From NCBI GenBank assembly GCA_026392515.1, contig JAPLBY010000020.1, forward strand, positions 1-40,276: DNA of 40,276 bases, in the 5' to 3' direction. The notes beneath the pieces are model-generated. The model had not been told where the DNA came from and did not search any database. It saw nothing but the letters and a program-made list of their open reading frames with translations. This stretch comes from Actinomycetota bacterium. GTDB taxonomy: Bacteria; Actinomycetota; Actinomycetes; S36-B12; UBA5976. The position numbers and the translations under genes were made by a program. Below, in pieces: positions 5,969 to 14,530 of this stretch (positions within the stretch are counted from its first letter, which is position 1; every line of letters begins with the position of its first letter).

Positions 5969-8910
5969 GACGTTTCGACTTCGCCGTAAAACTCTCGCTT
6001 GATAACTGAGCGGGAGCGACGAGTTAGCCGGCGGTATTCATCAGTTAACTGCTGTCCACCGCGCAAGCCATATCCAAGTAAATGTGAAACTCGACTCAGT
6101 TCAATCAAGTCAGTTGGCAACGTATCGGTGGCTCTGCCTCTAACGAGCATCGAGGCATTTCTTACTCGCATCACTAATTTCCAAGCCGACTCAAGTTGAA
6201 CGAAATCTGATTGCGAAACTAATCCGGTCGCAACCTCTTGCCGCAGGGCTGGCATAGTTTCTGGGTTTGTGATTTCTGGAAGTTTAAAGCCGTGCTCGAG
6301 TTGTTTGATTTGAACCAGCCATTCAATATCAGATAGTCCGCCTGGACCTAATTTGGTATGCAGCCCTGGGTCAATGCCACGTGGCAGTCTTTCAGATTCC
6401 ATGCGCGCCTTAAGTCTGCGAATTTCGCGAAGCTCAGACTCAGGTAACCCATCTGATTTATACCTAATTGGATCAATCAAGGAGATAAATTCTTCGCTTA
6501 GTGCCTCGTCGCCAGCAACTGGCTTAGCCCGAAGTAACGCTTGCGTTTCCCAACCCGAGGACCAATTTTGGTAGTACGCAGCGAATGAATCAAGGCTTCG
6601 TACTAACGGGCCACTCTTACCTTCTGGTCTTAAGTCCGCATCAATGGCAAGTTCAGGATCAGTGCTCGGTGCCATAAGTAATGTCCGTAATTCATTTGCT
6701 ATGGCGTGCGCAGCTTGGGCAGCTTGTTCTGGGGCGTTGGGATGTGTGGAGTCATCAACATCACCATAAACAAACATCACGTCAGCGTCACTGCCGTAAC
6801 TTAATTCGCCACCGCCATACCTACCCATTGCAATAATGGAAAACTTTGGTGCGTTTGGTGTGTGGCTAACAATCGCAGAAAGCGTTCCAGAGATCGTTGC
6901 GGTAGCCACTACTGCTAATTGATTTCCTACCGTTTCAATTTCGGTCAATCCAAGAATGTCTGAGGCGCTGATCTTGAATAACTCACGTCGACGCATGGCT
7001 CGAAGCGCTAAAACCGCTTCGGCAGGATCGTCGTAGCGCTCTGCAGTTGCCAAAGCCTCATCGAGCAGTTCCTTTTCCGATTTAGGCATGAGCGATTCTT
7101 CGGTCGCCAGAAAGTTAACGGCATCCGGGGACTTAAGTAGCAAGTCTGTTGCGTACCTACTTGAACCCAAGATGATTGCTAGACGTTGCGCGGTTGCAGA
7201 CTCATCACGCAGTAAGCGTAAGTACCAAGGTGTTGTACCTAATGCTTCACTGACTCTTCTAAAGCCAAGTAAGCCCGCATCTGGGTCAGGGGTGGCTGCA
7301 AACCATTCCAGCATGACTGGAAGCAGGGTGCGCTGGATTACCGCACGCCTAGTTACGCCCGAAGTTAATGACTCCAAGTGACGCAATGCGCTATCGGGAT
7401 CAACATAGCCAAGCGCTTTAAGTCGGCTTCTTGCATCATCTGCGGAAAGTTTTGAGTCGTTACTATCTAATTTGGCAACGGCCTGAAGCAACGGACGATA
7501 GAAAAGTTTTTCATGGATGCGTCTAACTTCGCGTGCGTGCTTTTTCCATTCCTTAGTTAAATCCGCAACTGGGTCGAGCGAGAATCCCATGGATCTGCCA
7601 AGGCGACGCTGGTCAGTCTCGTCAGTTGGCATGATGTGAGTTCTGCGCATGCGGTAAAGCTGAATTCGGTGTTCTAAAGTTCGCAAGAATCGATATGCCG
7701 CATCCAGCGTCGCGGCATCTTCGCGTCCTACGTATCCCCAGGTGGCAAGTTGCTCTAGCGCCAAGAGGGTATTTGGATTGCGAACTAACTCATCCGTGCG
7801 CCCATGCACCATTTGAAGTAGTTGGACTGCGAACTCAACGTCTCGCAAACCACCGCGACCCAGCTTTAGTTCGCGATCAGCATCTTTGGCAGGCAACAGG
7901 TCGGTAACGCGCTCCCGCATCGCTTGCACATCATCAACAAAGTTTGGTCGGCTAGATGCTTGCCAAATCAGCGGTGAGACTGCTGCAACGAAGTCATTTC
8001 CTAAATCAAAGTCCCCTGCCATCGGCCGAGCTTTAAGCAATGCTTGGTATTCCCATGTCTGAGCCCAGCGATGGTAGTAATCCAGGTAACTATCTAATGT
8101 CCTAACTAATGCTCCAGATTTACCTTCTGGGCGTAGTGCGGCATCAACATCCCAAATTGTTCCTTCAGAAGTAACTGCCGAACAGGCCTGCATAACGGCT
8201 TTAGCAATTTCGCTACCAATAGTTATTGCCTCTTGATCAGATGCTCCTGATGCTGGCTCGACCACAAACATGACATCAACGTCACTGACGTAGTTAAGCT
8301 CTCGAGCGCCACATTTACCCATGGCGATGACAGCAATTCGAACTTTGTCATCATCTTTAACATTGGAACGCGCAATAACTAATGCAGCAGCAATCACGGC
8401 ATCTGCTAAGTCGCTTAAGGCTTGAGCGATTCCAGGCAGAATTGCCGTACTTTCATTTCCGGCGCGAAGATCTACGGAAGCGATTGCGCTGACTTGGCGA
8501 CGGTAAGCAATTCTTAGTGCCAAAAGCGCTTCATCCCAGCCAAGTGTTGATATGGCCTTTAACAAATCACTAAGCATCTGGGCGGCTGTTGGCACATCAG
8601 TAGTTTCGAGAGCGTAATTGATGTGGGATGTATGGCGTTCCACATGTTCGGTAATTGCTACTGAAGAACCGAGCAAGGTTGCTAGGTCTCGAAACTTTTC
8701 TTCACCTAGCGAATCAATGTCTAGTCCACCGCAAGCAATAACTTTCGCTAGCGCAGCAAGTGAGGCATCTGGGTCTGGCGAATCCTTGACGAATTCCAAT
8801 TTGGCATCTAGCGCAGGTGAATCATTCAATATGTCCTGGCAAGCCTGGGTATTGGTAAAGCCCATACGAGCCAGGCGGGCAAGTTGAGTAGATCCGCGTG
8901 CTTCACTCAC
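5965..8910 (-). CDS. glnE: bifunctional glutamine synthetase adenylyltransferase/deadenylase
   Basis: This 981-residue protein contains two nucleotidyltransferase domains joined by helical regions. The N-terminal, deadenylylating domain has GKCGARELNYVSDVDVMFV near residue 200. The C-terminal, adenylylating domain has GRYGGGELSYGSDADVMFV near residue 700, each with the metal-binding DxD. In the family it modifies a tyrosine of type I-beta glutamine synthetase to lower its activity when nitrogen is plentiful. It is the last gene of glnA2-GATase-glnE and overlaps the GATase gene by 4 bp. The neighbouring synthetase lacks the target tyrosine, so the substrate must be another GlnA encoded outside the window. 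Confidence 0.95.
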   Translation of the reverse strand: MSEARGSTQLARLARMGFTNTQACQDILNDSPALDAKLEFVKDSPDPDASLAALAKVIACGGLDIDSLGEEKFRDLATLLGSSVAITEHVERHTSHINYALETTDVPTAAQMLSDLLKAISTLGWDEALLALRIAYRRQVSAIASVDLRAGNESTAILPGIAQALSDLADAVIAAALVIARSNVKDDDKVRIAVIAMGKCGARELNYVSDVDVMFVVEPASGASDQEAITIGSEIAKAVMQACSAVTSEGTIWDVDAALRPEGKSGALVRTLDSYLDYYHRWAQTWEYQALLKARPMAGDFDLGNDFVAAVSPLIWQASSRPNFVDDVQAMRERVTDLLPAKDADRELKLGRGGLRDVEFAVQLLQMVHGRTDELVRNPNTLLALEQLATWGYVGREDAATLDAAYRFLRTLEHRIQLYRMRRTHIMPTDETDQRRLGRSMGFSLDPVADLTKEWKKHAREVRRIHEKLFYRPLLQAVAKLDSNDSKLSADDARSRLKALGYVDPDSALRHLESLTSGVTRRAVIQRTLLPVMLEWFAATPDPDAGLLGFRRVSEALGTTPWYLRLLRDESATAQRLAIILGSSRYATDLLLKSPDAVNFLATEESLMPKSEKELLDEALATAERYDDPAEAVLALRAMRRRELFKISASDILGLTEIETVGNQLAVVATATISGTLSAIVSHTPNAPKFSIIAMGRYGGGELSYGSDADVMFVYGDVDDSTHPNAPEQAAQAAHAIANELRTLLMAPSTDPELAIDADLRPEGKSGPLVRSLDSFAAYYQNWSSGWETQALLRAKPVAGDEALSEEFISLIDPIRYKSDGLPESELREIRRLKARMESERLPRGIDPGLHTKLGPGGLSDIEWLVQIKQLEHGFKLPEITNPETMPALRQEVATGLVSQSDFVQLESAWKLVMRVRNASMLVRGRATDTLPTDLIELSRVSHLLGYGLRGGQQLTDEYRRLTRRSRSVIKREFYGEVETS

Positions 8911-9638
8911 AGCGCTTTAGCCTGTTGGTCCTTAACCAATTGCGCCCAAGCTTGAAATGCTGGCTTCCAAGTCTTGATCAATTCTGCTTCGGCAGCCGCT
9001 ACTTGCTGACAAGCCTGTTCAATTGTGTGATCTAACTTTGCTAACTCATCATCAGTTGCAGCCCAAGATGAAAAAATCTCCGAGTCAATTTCTGGATGGA
9101 ATTGCACGCCATAAACATTTTCGCCAAGTCGAAAAGCTTGTACTGGGCAGACATCGTTGCCAGCTAATACAACTGCTTCGTCTGGCAGATCCGTTATGTA
9201 GTCCTTGTGCCATTCAGCAGCAATAACGTCTTTGCCAGCAAGATGACCAAACACTGCATCTTGACTCGCATCAGAAGTTACTCGAAACGAAGCAACTCCG
9301 ATTTCAGGAACTGGGGTTGGGCCAACTTTGCCATCGACAGCTGCGGCAAGAAGTTGCCCGCCAAGACAGATTCCGAAAAATGGGATGTCGTTGGCAACTA
9401 CATCTTTCATGAGCGAGCGAGCGTCAATTAGCCATGGGAATTCAATATCATCATTTGCGCCCATGTATCCGCCCATAGTTATGGCGCCTGAATACTTAGC
9501 TGGCAACGAAGCCGGAACGGTTTCACCGCGATAAGCGTGAATTACCTCTACGTCTACGCCAACTTCGCTTATCCATTCCCCAACCAGGGCGACGGGGTCG
9601 TCAATCTCATTTTGAATTACCAGTACTAATGGCCTCAT
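8907..9638 (-). CDS. class I glutamine amidotransferase-like protein
   Basis: This 243-residue protein has the class I amidotransferase triad: the nucleophile Cys in GICLGGQ (about residues 93-99) and His-Glu in QFHPE (about 180). It resembles the free-standing GMP-synthase-like GATase1 family, whose members hydrolyse glutamine or gamma-glutamyl compounds. No synthase domain is fused to it. The C-terminal 60 residues form a helical extension (TIEQACQQVAAAEAELIKTW). The ATG directly follows the glnA2 stop (TAGATG), and the gene overlaps glnE by 4 bp, so the three genes are almost certainly co-transcribed. A role in glutamine or gamma-glutamylamine turnover is inferred from context. Confidence 0.85.
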   Translation of the reverse strand: MRPLVLVIQNEIDDPVALVGEWISEVGVDVEVIHAYRGETVPASLPAKYSGAITMGGYMGANDDIEFPWLIDARSLMKDVVANDIPFFGICLGGQLLAAAVDGKVGPTPVPEIGVASFRVTSDASQDAVFGHLAGKDVIAAEWHKDYITDLPDEAVVLAGNDVCPVQAFRLGENVYGVQFHPEIDSEIFSSWAATDDELAKLDHTIEQACQQVAAAEAELIKTWKPAFQAWAQLVKDQQAKAL

Positions 9639-10976
9639 CTAAAGCACCGGTAAATACTTATCAAGTTCGTATGCAGTCACTTGTGATCGGTACTCTTCCC
9701 ATTCAGCACGCTTGTTGCGTAAGAAAAAGTCAAACACATGCTCGCCCAAAGTCTCGGCAACTAGCTCGCTTTTTTCCATAACCTTGATGGCGTCACCTAG
9801 GGATTGTGGAAGTGGCGCAATACCCAGTGCTGCGCGCTCTGGTTCAGAAAGTGACCAAACATCATCTTCCGAGCCTGGCGGCAGTTCATATCCTTCTTCG
9901 ATGCCCTTCATGCCAGCTGCCAACATCAAGGCAAACGATAAGTAAGGATTGCAAGCTGAATCTAATGATCGGAATTCAATCCGAGTTGAATTCCCCTTTG
10001 TTGGCTTATACATAGGTACCCGAATCAGAGCTGAGCGATTGTTGTGGCCCCAGCAAATAAATGACGGTGCTTCCCCGCCGCCGCTTAGGCGCTTGTAAGA
10101 GTTAACCCACTGGTTTGTAACGGCTGTAATTTCTGGCGCATGCTTTAGTAAGCCTGCGATGAATTGGCGTCCAGTTTTTGACAGCTGGTAATCCGCGCCG
10201 GCTTCATAGAAAGCATTTCGGTCACCTTCAAATAACGAAAGGTGCGTGTGCATACCTGAACCTGGGTATTGCGAGAACGGCTTTGGCATGAATGATGCGT
10301 AAACACCTTGGGCTAAAGCAACTTCCTTCATGACAACTCGGAAAGTCATGATGTTGTCTGCAGTTGTTAAAGCATCTGCATAACGTAAATCGATTTCTTG
10401 TTGGCCCGGAGCACCTTCATGATGACTGAACTCAACTGAGATGCCCATTGACTCAAGCATCGTGATTGCCTGACGTCTGAAGTCATAACCAACACCGCTT
10501 GGTGAATGATCGAAATAACCAACTTCATCAACTGGAACTGGCTGTTGACCTTTTTCTGGTTGATTCTTGAATAAGAAGAATTCGATTTCTGGATGGGTAT
10601 AGAAAGTAAAACCTTTGTCGGCAGCCTTGCTTAACGCGCGAGTCAGTACGTGTCTTGGATCTGCCCAGGATGGTGAACCATCTGGCAACTGAATATCGCA
10701 GAACATGCGTGCAACGCTGTTCTCTTCACCGCGCCACGGCAGGATGGAGAAAGTTTCAGGGTCTGGCTTGGCCAGCATGTCGGATTCATAAACTCGGGCA
10801 AAACCTTCGATGGCAGATCCATCAAAGCCAATACCTTCAGAAAAGGCGCCTTCTAGTTCGGCTGGTGCAATCGCGACTGACTTAAGGGTGCCCAATACAT
10901 CTGTGAACCACAGCCGCACAAAGCGAATGTCGCGTTCTTCGATGGTACGTAATACAAATTCTGTTTGCTTATCCAC
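9639..10976 (-). CDS. glnA2: glutamine synthetase, GlnA2 type
   Basis: This type I glutamine synthetase of about 445 residues closely resembles mycobacterial GlnA2 as I recall it: EFVLRTIEERDIRFVRLWFTD at the start, then IGFDGSAIEGFARV, HHEGAPGQQEIDLRYADAL, NQWVNSYKRLSGGGEAP, and FDFFLRNKRAEW near the end. GTG 10976 (VDKQTEF) matches the known GlnA2 N-terminus (MDRQKEF). A longer ATG start at 11033 would collide with the divergent nadE start. The usual adenylylation site (NLYDLP in GSI-beta) reads DDVWSLS, with Trp in place of Tyr. Members of this branch make glutamine or ligate glutamate to other amines; which one applies here is not decidable. Confidence 0.93.
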   Translation of the reverse strand: MDKQTEFVLRTIEERDIRFVRLWFTDVLGTLKSVAIAPAELEGAFSEGIGFDGSAIEGFARVYESDMLAKPDPETFSILPWRGEENSVARMFCDIQLPDGSPSWADPRHVLTRALSKAADKGFTFYTHPEIEFFLFKNQPEKGQQPVPVDEVGYFDHSPSGVGYDFRRQAITMLESMGISVEFSHHEGAPGQQEIDLRYADALTTADNIMTFRVVMKEVALAQGVYASFMPKPFSQYPGSGMHTHLSLFEGDRNAFYEAGADYQLSKTGRQFIAGLLKHAPEITAVTNQWVNSYKRLSGGGEAPSFICWGHNNRSALIRVPMYKPTKGNSTRIEFRSLDSACNPYLSFALMLAAGMKGIEEGYELPPGSEDDVWSLSEPERAALGIAPLPQSLGDAIKVMEKSELVAETLGEHVFDFFLRNKRAEWEEYRSQVTAYELDKYLPVL

Positions 10977-10987
10977 TAGACCATGAT

Positions 10988-11014
10988 GAAGCCCTTGCGT
11001 TACGGCTGTGTTAC
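10988..11014. promoter_or_regulatory. possible GlnR-type operator between glnA2 and nadE
   Basis: Three pentamers lie on a strict 11-bp period: GAAGC (10988), GTTAC (10999) and GTTAC (11010). Actinobacterial GlnR boxes are alternating GTnAC and GAAAC half-sites with 6-bp gaps, so the spacing fits exactly and the bases fit in part. The site lies in the divergent promoter region of glnA2 and nadE. Confidence 0.35.
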
Positions 11015-11034
11015 ATGGCAACTCGAACTGCATT

Positions 11035-11040
11035 TATGCT
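11035..11040 (+). promoter_or_regulatory. -10 hexamer for leaderless nadE mRNA
   Basis: TATGCT ends 6 nt before GTG 11047. This supports the GTG as start codon and a leaderless transcript. Confidence 0.5.
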
Positions 11041-11046
11041 GTATCT

Positions 11047-12783
11047 GTGACACAAATTCGCTTGGCTTTAGCGCAACTTAACCCTGTCGTCGGTGACTTG
11101 ATTGGCAATAGTGCCAAGTGTCTCGAGGCTGTTAAGAATGCTGCCGCACAAGGTGCCGACGTTGTAGTGCTTCCGGAAATGATCATCACTGGTTATCCAG
11201 TTGAAGACTTGGCCCTTAGGCCCTCATTTCAAAATGCATCTGAGCTTGCCACTAAAGATTTTGCTCTGGCACTCAAAGCAGCGGGACTCGGCGAAGTCTT
11301 GGTATTTGTTGGCTACCTGCGACGGACCAATGACACCGAAGCTAAAACCTTAGGTGTTCCGCGTGGCGGTCCGATGAACTGCGCGGCAGTTATCTACGAC
11401 GGCAAGATCCAAACTAGTTACGCCAAGCACCACCTACCTAACTATGGCGTCTTTGACGAGTATCGATACTTCGTGCCTGGAAATGATTCGGTTTTGATTC
11501 GCGCATTTGGTGTCGATATCGCTGTAGCAATTTGTGAAGACTTGTGGCAAGACGGTGGTCCGGTTTCGCAAGTTAAAGCTAATGGTGCTGGACTACTAGT
11601 TGTTCTGAATGGTTCGCCGTATGAACGAGACAAAGATGATGTTCGCCTAAACCTAGTAAAGCGTCGAGCTCTCGAAGCCGATGCCCCACTGGCTTACGTA
11701 AACATGGTGGGTGGGCAAGACGAATTAGTTTTTGAAGGCGACTCAATCATCGTTTCCAAAACCGGCGATGTCATTGAACGGGCTTTGCAGTTTGAGGTTG
11801 ACATGCTGATTGCCGATCTTGAAATTGCCCCAGCTGGAAACAGCACAACTCTGGCAAAGGGCGAAGCCGTAACAGTTATCCAAAATGCAGTGGCTTCCAT
11901 CAACAAAGCAGCACTTGCCGTTAGTTCAAGAAAGCGCCTTGATCCAATTGCAGAGGTTTACTCAGCGCTGGTGGTCTCGTTGCGTGACTATGTTCAGAAA
12001 AATGGCTTCAAGTCGATCGCACTTGGTCTTTCCGGCGGCATTGATTCTGCGCTGGTTGCTGCGATTGCAGCCGATGCTATTGGCGCCAGCAATGTTTATG
12101 GCGTTTCCATGCCGTCGAAGTATTCTTCAGAGCATTCAAAAACAGATGCGAAAGATACGGCTGATCGAATTGGCTTGAATTTTCGCACCGTTGAAATTGA
12201 ACCAATGGTTTCGGCTTACTTGGAGAACTTAGACCTAACTGGGCTAGCTGAAGAGAACCTGCAAGCTCGAGTCCGCGGCATGATCTTGATGGGACTTTCA
12301 AACCAAGAAGGGCACCTAGTTCTTGCCACTGGAAACAAGAGTGAACTCTCCGTTGGTTACTCAACGATTTATGGTGACGCGGTGGGTGGCTTTGCTCCCC
12401 TAATGGACGTGCCGAAAGTAGATGTTTGGGAATTAGCCAAGTGGCGTAATCAATCTGCACTTAGCAATGATGAAGTCGCACCGATTCCTGAATCGAGTAT
12501 CTCGAAGCCGCCAAGTGCTGAATTGCGACCAGGCCAGCAAGATTCGGATTCGCTGCCAGATTACGAAGAACTCGATGCCATCCTTGAAATGTATGTTGAG
12601 CAAGATCTAAGCGCTGAACAAATCACGGCTGCTGGCTTTAATCCCGAAACTGTTAAGCGAATTTTGCTGCTAACTGACCGCGCTGAATACAAGCGCCGCC
12701 AATACCCACCAGGCCCAAAGGTTTCCGGCAAAGCTTTCGGCAAAGACCGACGTATGCCAATAACTAACAAATGGTCTGAGTGA
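11047..12783 (+). CDS. nadE: glutamine-dependent NAD+ synthetase
   Basis: This two-domain enzyme of about 578 residues makes NAD+ from deamido-NAD+, ATP and glutamine. The N-terminal nitrilase-like glutaminase domain shows its triad: Glu in PEMIITGYP, Lys in YAKHHLPNYGVFDE and Cys in AICEDLW. The C-terminal ATP-pyrophosphatase domain has the P-loop SGGIDSALVAAIAADA, then GTGNKSE-type (ATGNKSELSVGYST) and YKRRQYPPG near the end. GTG 11047 is chosen because TATGCT sits 6 nt upstream and the fold begins at TQIRLALAQLNP; an ATG at 11008 would run into the glnA2 promoter. A short hairpin after the stop probably ends the transcript. Confidence 0.95.
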   Translation: MTQIRLALAQLNPVVGDLIGNSAKCLEAVKNAAAQGADVVVLPEMIITGYPVEDLALRPSFQNASELATKDFALALKAAGLGEVLVFVGYLRRTNDTEAKTLGVPRGGPMNCAAVIYDGKIQTSYAKHHLPNYGVFDEYRYFVPGNDSVLIRAFGVDIAVAICEDLWQDGGPVSQVKANGAGLLVVLNGSPYERDKDDVRLNLVKRRALEADAPLAYVNMVGGQDELVFEGDSIIVSKTGDVIERALQFEVDMLIADLEIAPAGNSTTLAKGEAVTVIQNAVASINKAALAVSSRKRLDPIAEVYSALVVSLRDYVQKNGFKSIALGLSGGIDSALVAAIAADAIGASNVYGVSMPSKYSSEHSKTDAKDTADRIGLNFRTVEIEPMVSAYLENLDLTGLAEENLQARVRGMILMGLSNQEGHLVLATGNKSELSVGYSTIYGDAVGGFAPLMDVPKVDVWELAKWRNQSALSNDEVAPIPESSISKPPSAELRPGQQDSDSLPDYEELDAILEMYVEQDLSAEQITAAGFNPETVKRILLLTDRAEYKRRQYPPGPKVSGKAFGKDRRMPITNKWSE

Positions 12784-12813
12784 CCTTTTGTTAGTTCAAT
12801 AAGCACCGCCTAG

Positions 12814-12837
12814 TAAATGGGTTGAATAACCCGTTTT
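12814..12837 (+). terminator. terminator after nadE
   Basis: GGGTT-GAAT-AACCC (12819-12832) is flanked by AAAT before and GTTT after, extending the stem to about 9 bp with one wobble pair. The 3' side is moderately T-rich. It lies 35 bp after the nadE stop and is a plausible weak intrinsic terminator. Confidence 0.5.
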
Positions 12838-12931
12838 CCAGTAACTCGCGCTCCACCTCTTATTACTGACACAATGGAGTTACAGATCCGGGGACTGCCA
12901 CCGCGCAGCCTCGAGAGCGGAGAACTAAGAA

Positions 12932-13762
12932 ATGACTTCTGAGCCTTTGTATGGCGGAAAACAATCACGGCGAATTACAACCAGCGATTTAATCGCTGCA
13001 AAAGAACGCGGTGAAAAGTGGCCAATGATTACGTCGTATGACGCACTAAGTGCCAGTGTCTTCGACGAAGCCGGCATTCCGGTTTTGTTGGTTGGAGATT
13101 CTGCAGCCATGGTTGTTTATGGATATGACTCAACAATTCCAGTCACGGTTGATGACTTGATCCCCTTAGTCGCTGCAGTAGAGCGTGGGAGTTCGCGAGC
13201 CATGGTCTTGGCAGATCTGCCATTTGGTTCGTATCAAAGTTCACCAGCCCAAGCCTTAGAAACTAGCGTTCGCTTTATGCAAGAAGGCAAAGCCCATGCC
13301 GTAAAGATCGAGGGTGGCCGGCACATGGTTGAACATGTTTCGCTACTTACTCAATCCGGGGTTCCAGTTATGGGCCACATCGGACTAACTCCACAGTCCG
13401 TCCATCAAATGGGTGGCTACAAAGTTCAAGGCAGAGGCGATGCTGGCGATGAACTAATCGCTGATGCGCACGCGCTAGTTGCAGCTGGAGTTTTCGCAAT
13501 TGTTTTGGAAGTTGTTCCACACGAACTTGCCACACGTTTAACAAATGAAATTCCGGTTCCAATAATTGGAATTGGTGCTGGCCCTGGAACTGATGCGCAA
13601 GTCATTGTTTGGCAAGATCTTTTAGGTTTAACCGGCGGCAAGCAAGCCAAGTTTGTGAAGCACTATGCATCACTGCGAGAAATCATGCTCGAAGGTTCTA
13701 GAGCTTGGGCTGATGATGTTGCTAGTGGTAGCTACCCCGACCTTGATCATTCATACGAATAA
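12932..13762 (+). CDS. panB: 3-methyl-2-oxobutanoate hydroxymethyltransferase
   Basis: This 276-residue enzyme is the first committed one of pantothenate (coenzyme A) synthesis. It transfers a hydroxymethyl group from methylenetetrahydrofolate to ketoisovalerate. Family motifs are clear: MITSYDALSASVFDEAGIPVLLVGDSAAMVVYG (about residues 30-62), KIEGG (about 126), GHIGLTPQSVHQMGGYKVQGR (about 149-169), LEVVP with the catalytic Glu, and IGIGAGPGTDAQVIVWQDLLG. ATG 12932 has a Shine-Dalgarno-like GGAGA 9 nt upstream. The 148-bp upstream gap holds the nadE terminator and then a GC-rich 40 bp of unknown role just before the start. The nadE-panB neighbourhood is common in actinobacteria. Confidence 0.95.
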   Translation: MTSEPLYGGKQSRRITTSDLIAAKERGEKWPMITSYDALSASVFDEAGIPVLLVGDSAAMVVYGYDSTIPVTVDDLIPLVAAVERGSSRAMVLADLPFGSYQSSPAQALETSVRFMQEGKAHAVKIEGGRHMVEHVSLLTQSGVPVMGHIGLTPQSVHQMGGYKVQGRGDAGDELIADAHALVAAGVFAIVLEVVPHELATRLTNEIPVPIIGIGAGPGTDAQVIVWQDLLGLTGGKQAKFVKHYASLREIMLEGSRAWADDVASGSYPDLDHSYE

Positions 13763-14174
13763 ATCTAAGAATTCATTTCATTTAACGGACGTCTTGTTTT
13801 GCCGATTTTTTTCGAAAATTTTCAAAAAATTGCTCAAATATCCAAACTTTTTTTAATTATTTTTTGACTTGATGCGAATGCGCAAAGAATGTTGAGAATT
13901 TCTTGCGAATCCATTGCCGAAGTAGGACAAAAACATATTTTCAAAAAAATCCGATAACCACGCGGTTTTTTTGATGTTTTTAGTTGTGAACGTGTGAAAA
14001 TATCGCGTTGTAAATGTCCAAATCTAGAAAACTTTTTATCTTTTTTCGAAATATCTACGTTGCGACACGCGGGCAACTTTATTTGCAAAAAATGCACCAA
14101 AGTATGCATTTGTCTGCCAACCTTATAAACAAGAACCTTCGGGAAGTCCGAGGGTCTTACCTCGAGGAGGACCT
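13763..14174. other. AT-rich gene-free region with leader of the histone-like gene
   Basis: This is the only stretch over 300 bp without a gene. It is much richer in A and T than its flanks, with runs of T and A at 13806-13975 and 14030-14095. I see no credible gene in it. Visible structures are AACC-ACGC-GGTT followed by T residues (13956-13972), AAATGCA-N8-TGCATTT (14090-14111), a TATAAA at 14124-14129 that could be a -10 element, and the leader hairpin at 14135-14155. Curvature, binding of nucleoid proteins or an unseen small RNA are all possible. Confidence 0.6.
14135..14155 (+). promoter_or_regulatory. 5' leader hairpin of the histone-like gene
   Basis: ACCTTCGG (14135-14142) pairs with CCGAGGGT (14148-14155), an 8-bp stem with one G-U pair and the loop GAAGT. 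It ends 9 nt before the Shine-Dalgarno (AGGAGG, 14165-14170). It could stabilise a highly expressed mRNA or control initiation. Confidence 0.45.
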
Positions 14175-14513
14175 GTGGCTGCCAAGAAAACCACAGCACG
14201 TAAGGCACCTGCTAAGCGCAAGGCTGCTAAGAAGAAGGCTGTAGCTAAGGCTCCAGCGAAGAAGGCCGCGAAGCGTAAGCCAGCTGCGAAGAAGAAGGCT
14301 GCCAAGAAGGCACCTGCAAAGAAGAAGGCTGCCAAGAAGGCTCCTGCAAAGAAGAAGGCTGCCAAGCGCAAGCCAGCCAAGAAGAAGGCTGCTGCTAAGG
14401 CTCCTGCAAAGAAGAAGGCTGCCAAGCGCAAGCCAGCTAAGAAAGCTGCTGCGAAGAAGGCTCCTGCTAAGCGCAAGGCTGCTAAGCGCAAGCCAGCTGC
14501 GAAGAAGAAGTAA
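14175..14513 (+). CDS. Lys/Ala/Pro-rich histone H1-like protein
   Basis: This 112-residue protein is made almost only of Lys, Ala, Pro and Arg, arranged in repeats such as KKAPAKKKAAKRKPA. It resembles the tails of histone H1 and of actinobacterial HU proteins, but it has no folded HU domain. It should bind DNA or RNA non-specifically through charge and probably help to compact the nucleoid; this role is inferred from composition. The DNA is correspondingly repetitive (AAGAAGGCTGCC units). GTG 14175 has one of the strongest Shine-Dalgarno sequences in the window (GAGGAGG). With the leader hairpin and the strong terminator, this suggests a monocistronic, abundant transcript. The antisense frame is open only because of the repeat composition. 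Confidence 0.88.
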   Translation: MAAKKTTARKAPAKRKAAKKKAVAKAPAKKAAKRKPAAKKKAAKKAPAKKKAAKKAPAKKKAAKRKPAKKKAAAKAPAKKKAAKRKPAKKAAAKKAPAKRKAAKRKPAAKKK

Positions 14514-14530
14514 ATTTCCCCTGCTTCATC

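Noticed and set aside
10977-11046. Longer starts of glnA2 (ATG 11033) and nadE (ATG 11008), which would overlap each other
   Set aside because: The family N-termini begin at GTG 10976 and GTG 11047, a -10 element precedes the latter, and the extensions are not conserved.
12838-12931. Possible riboswitch in the GC-rich leader of panB
   Set aside because: Only short complementary pieces are seen and no known riboswitch consensus was recognised.
13956-13972. AACC-ACGC-GGTT plus T run as a terminator for panB
   Set aside because: The stem is only 4 bp and lies almost 200 bp after the stop codon; kept only as a minor feature of the AT-rich gap.
13834-14244. Open frames on both strands across the AT-rich gap (13834-14208 minus, 14014-14244 plus)
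   Set aside because: Their translations have no recognisable domain, mixed composition and no credible start signals; the plus frame runs into the histone-like gene in another frame.
14123-14491. Minus-strand open frame of 122 codons opposite the histone-like gene, rich in Ala, Phe and Leu and looking like membrane helices
   Set aside because: It is the exact antisense of a Lys/Ala/Pro repeat region; the open frame follows from repeat composition and there is no ribosome-binding site or promoter.
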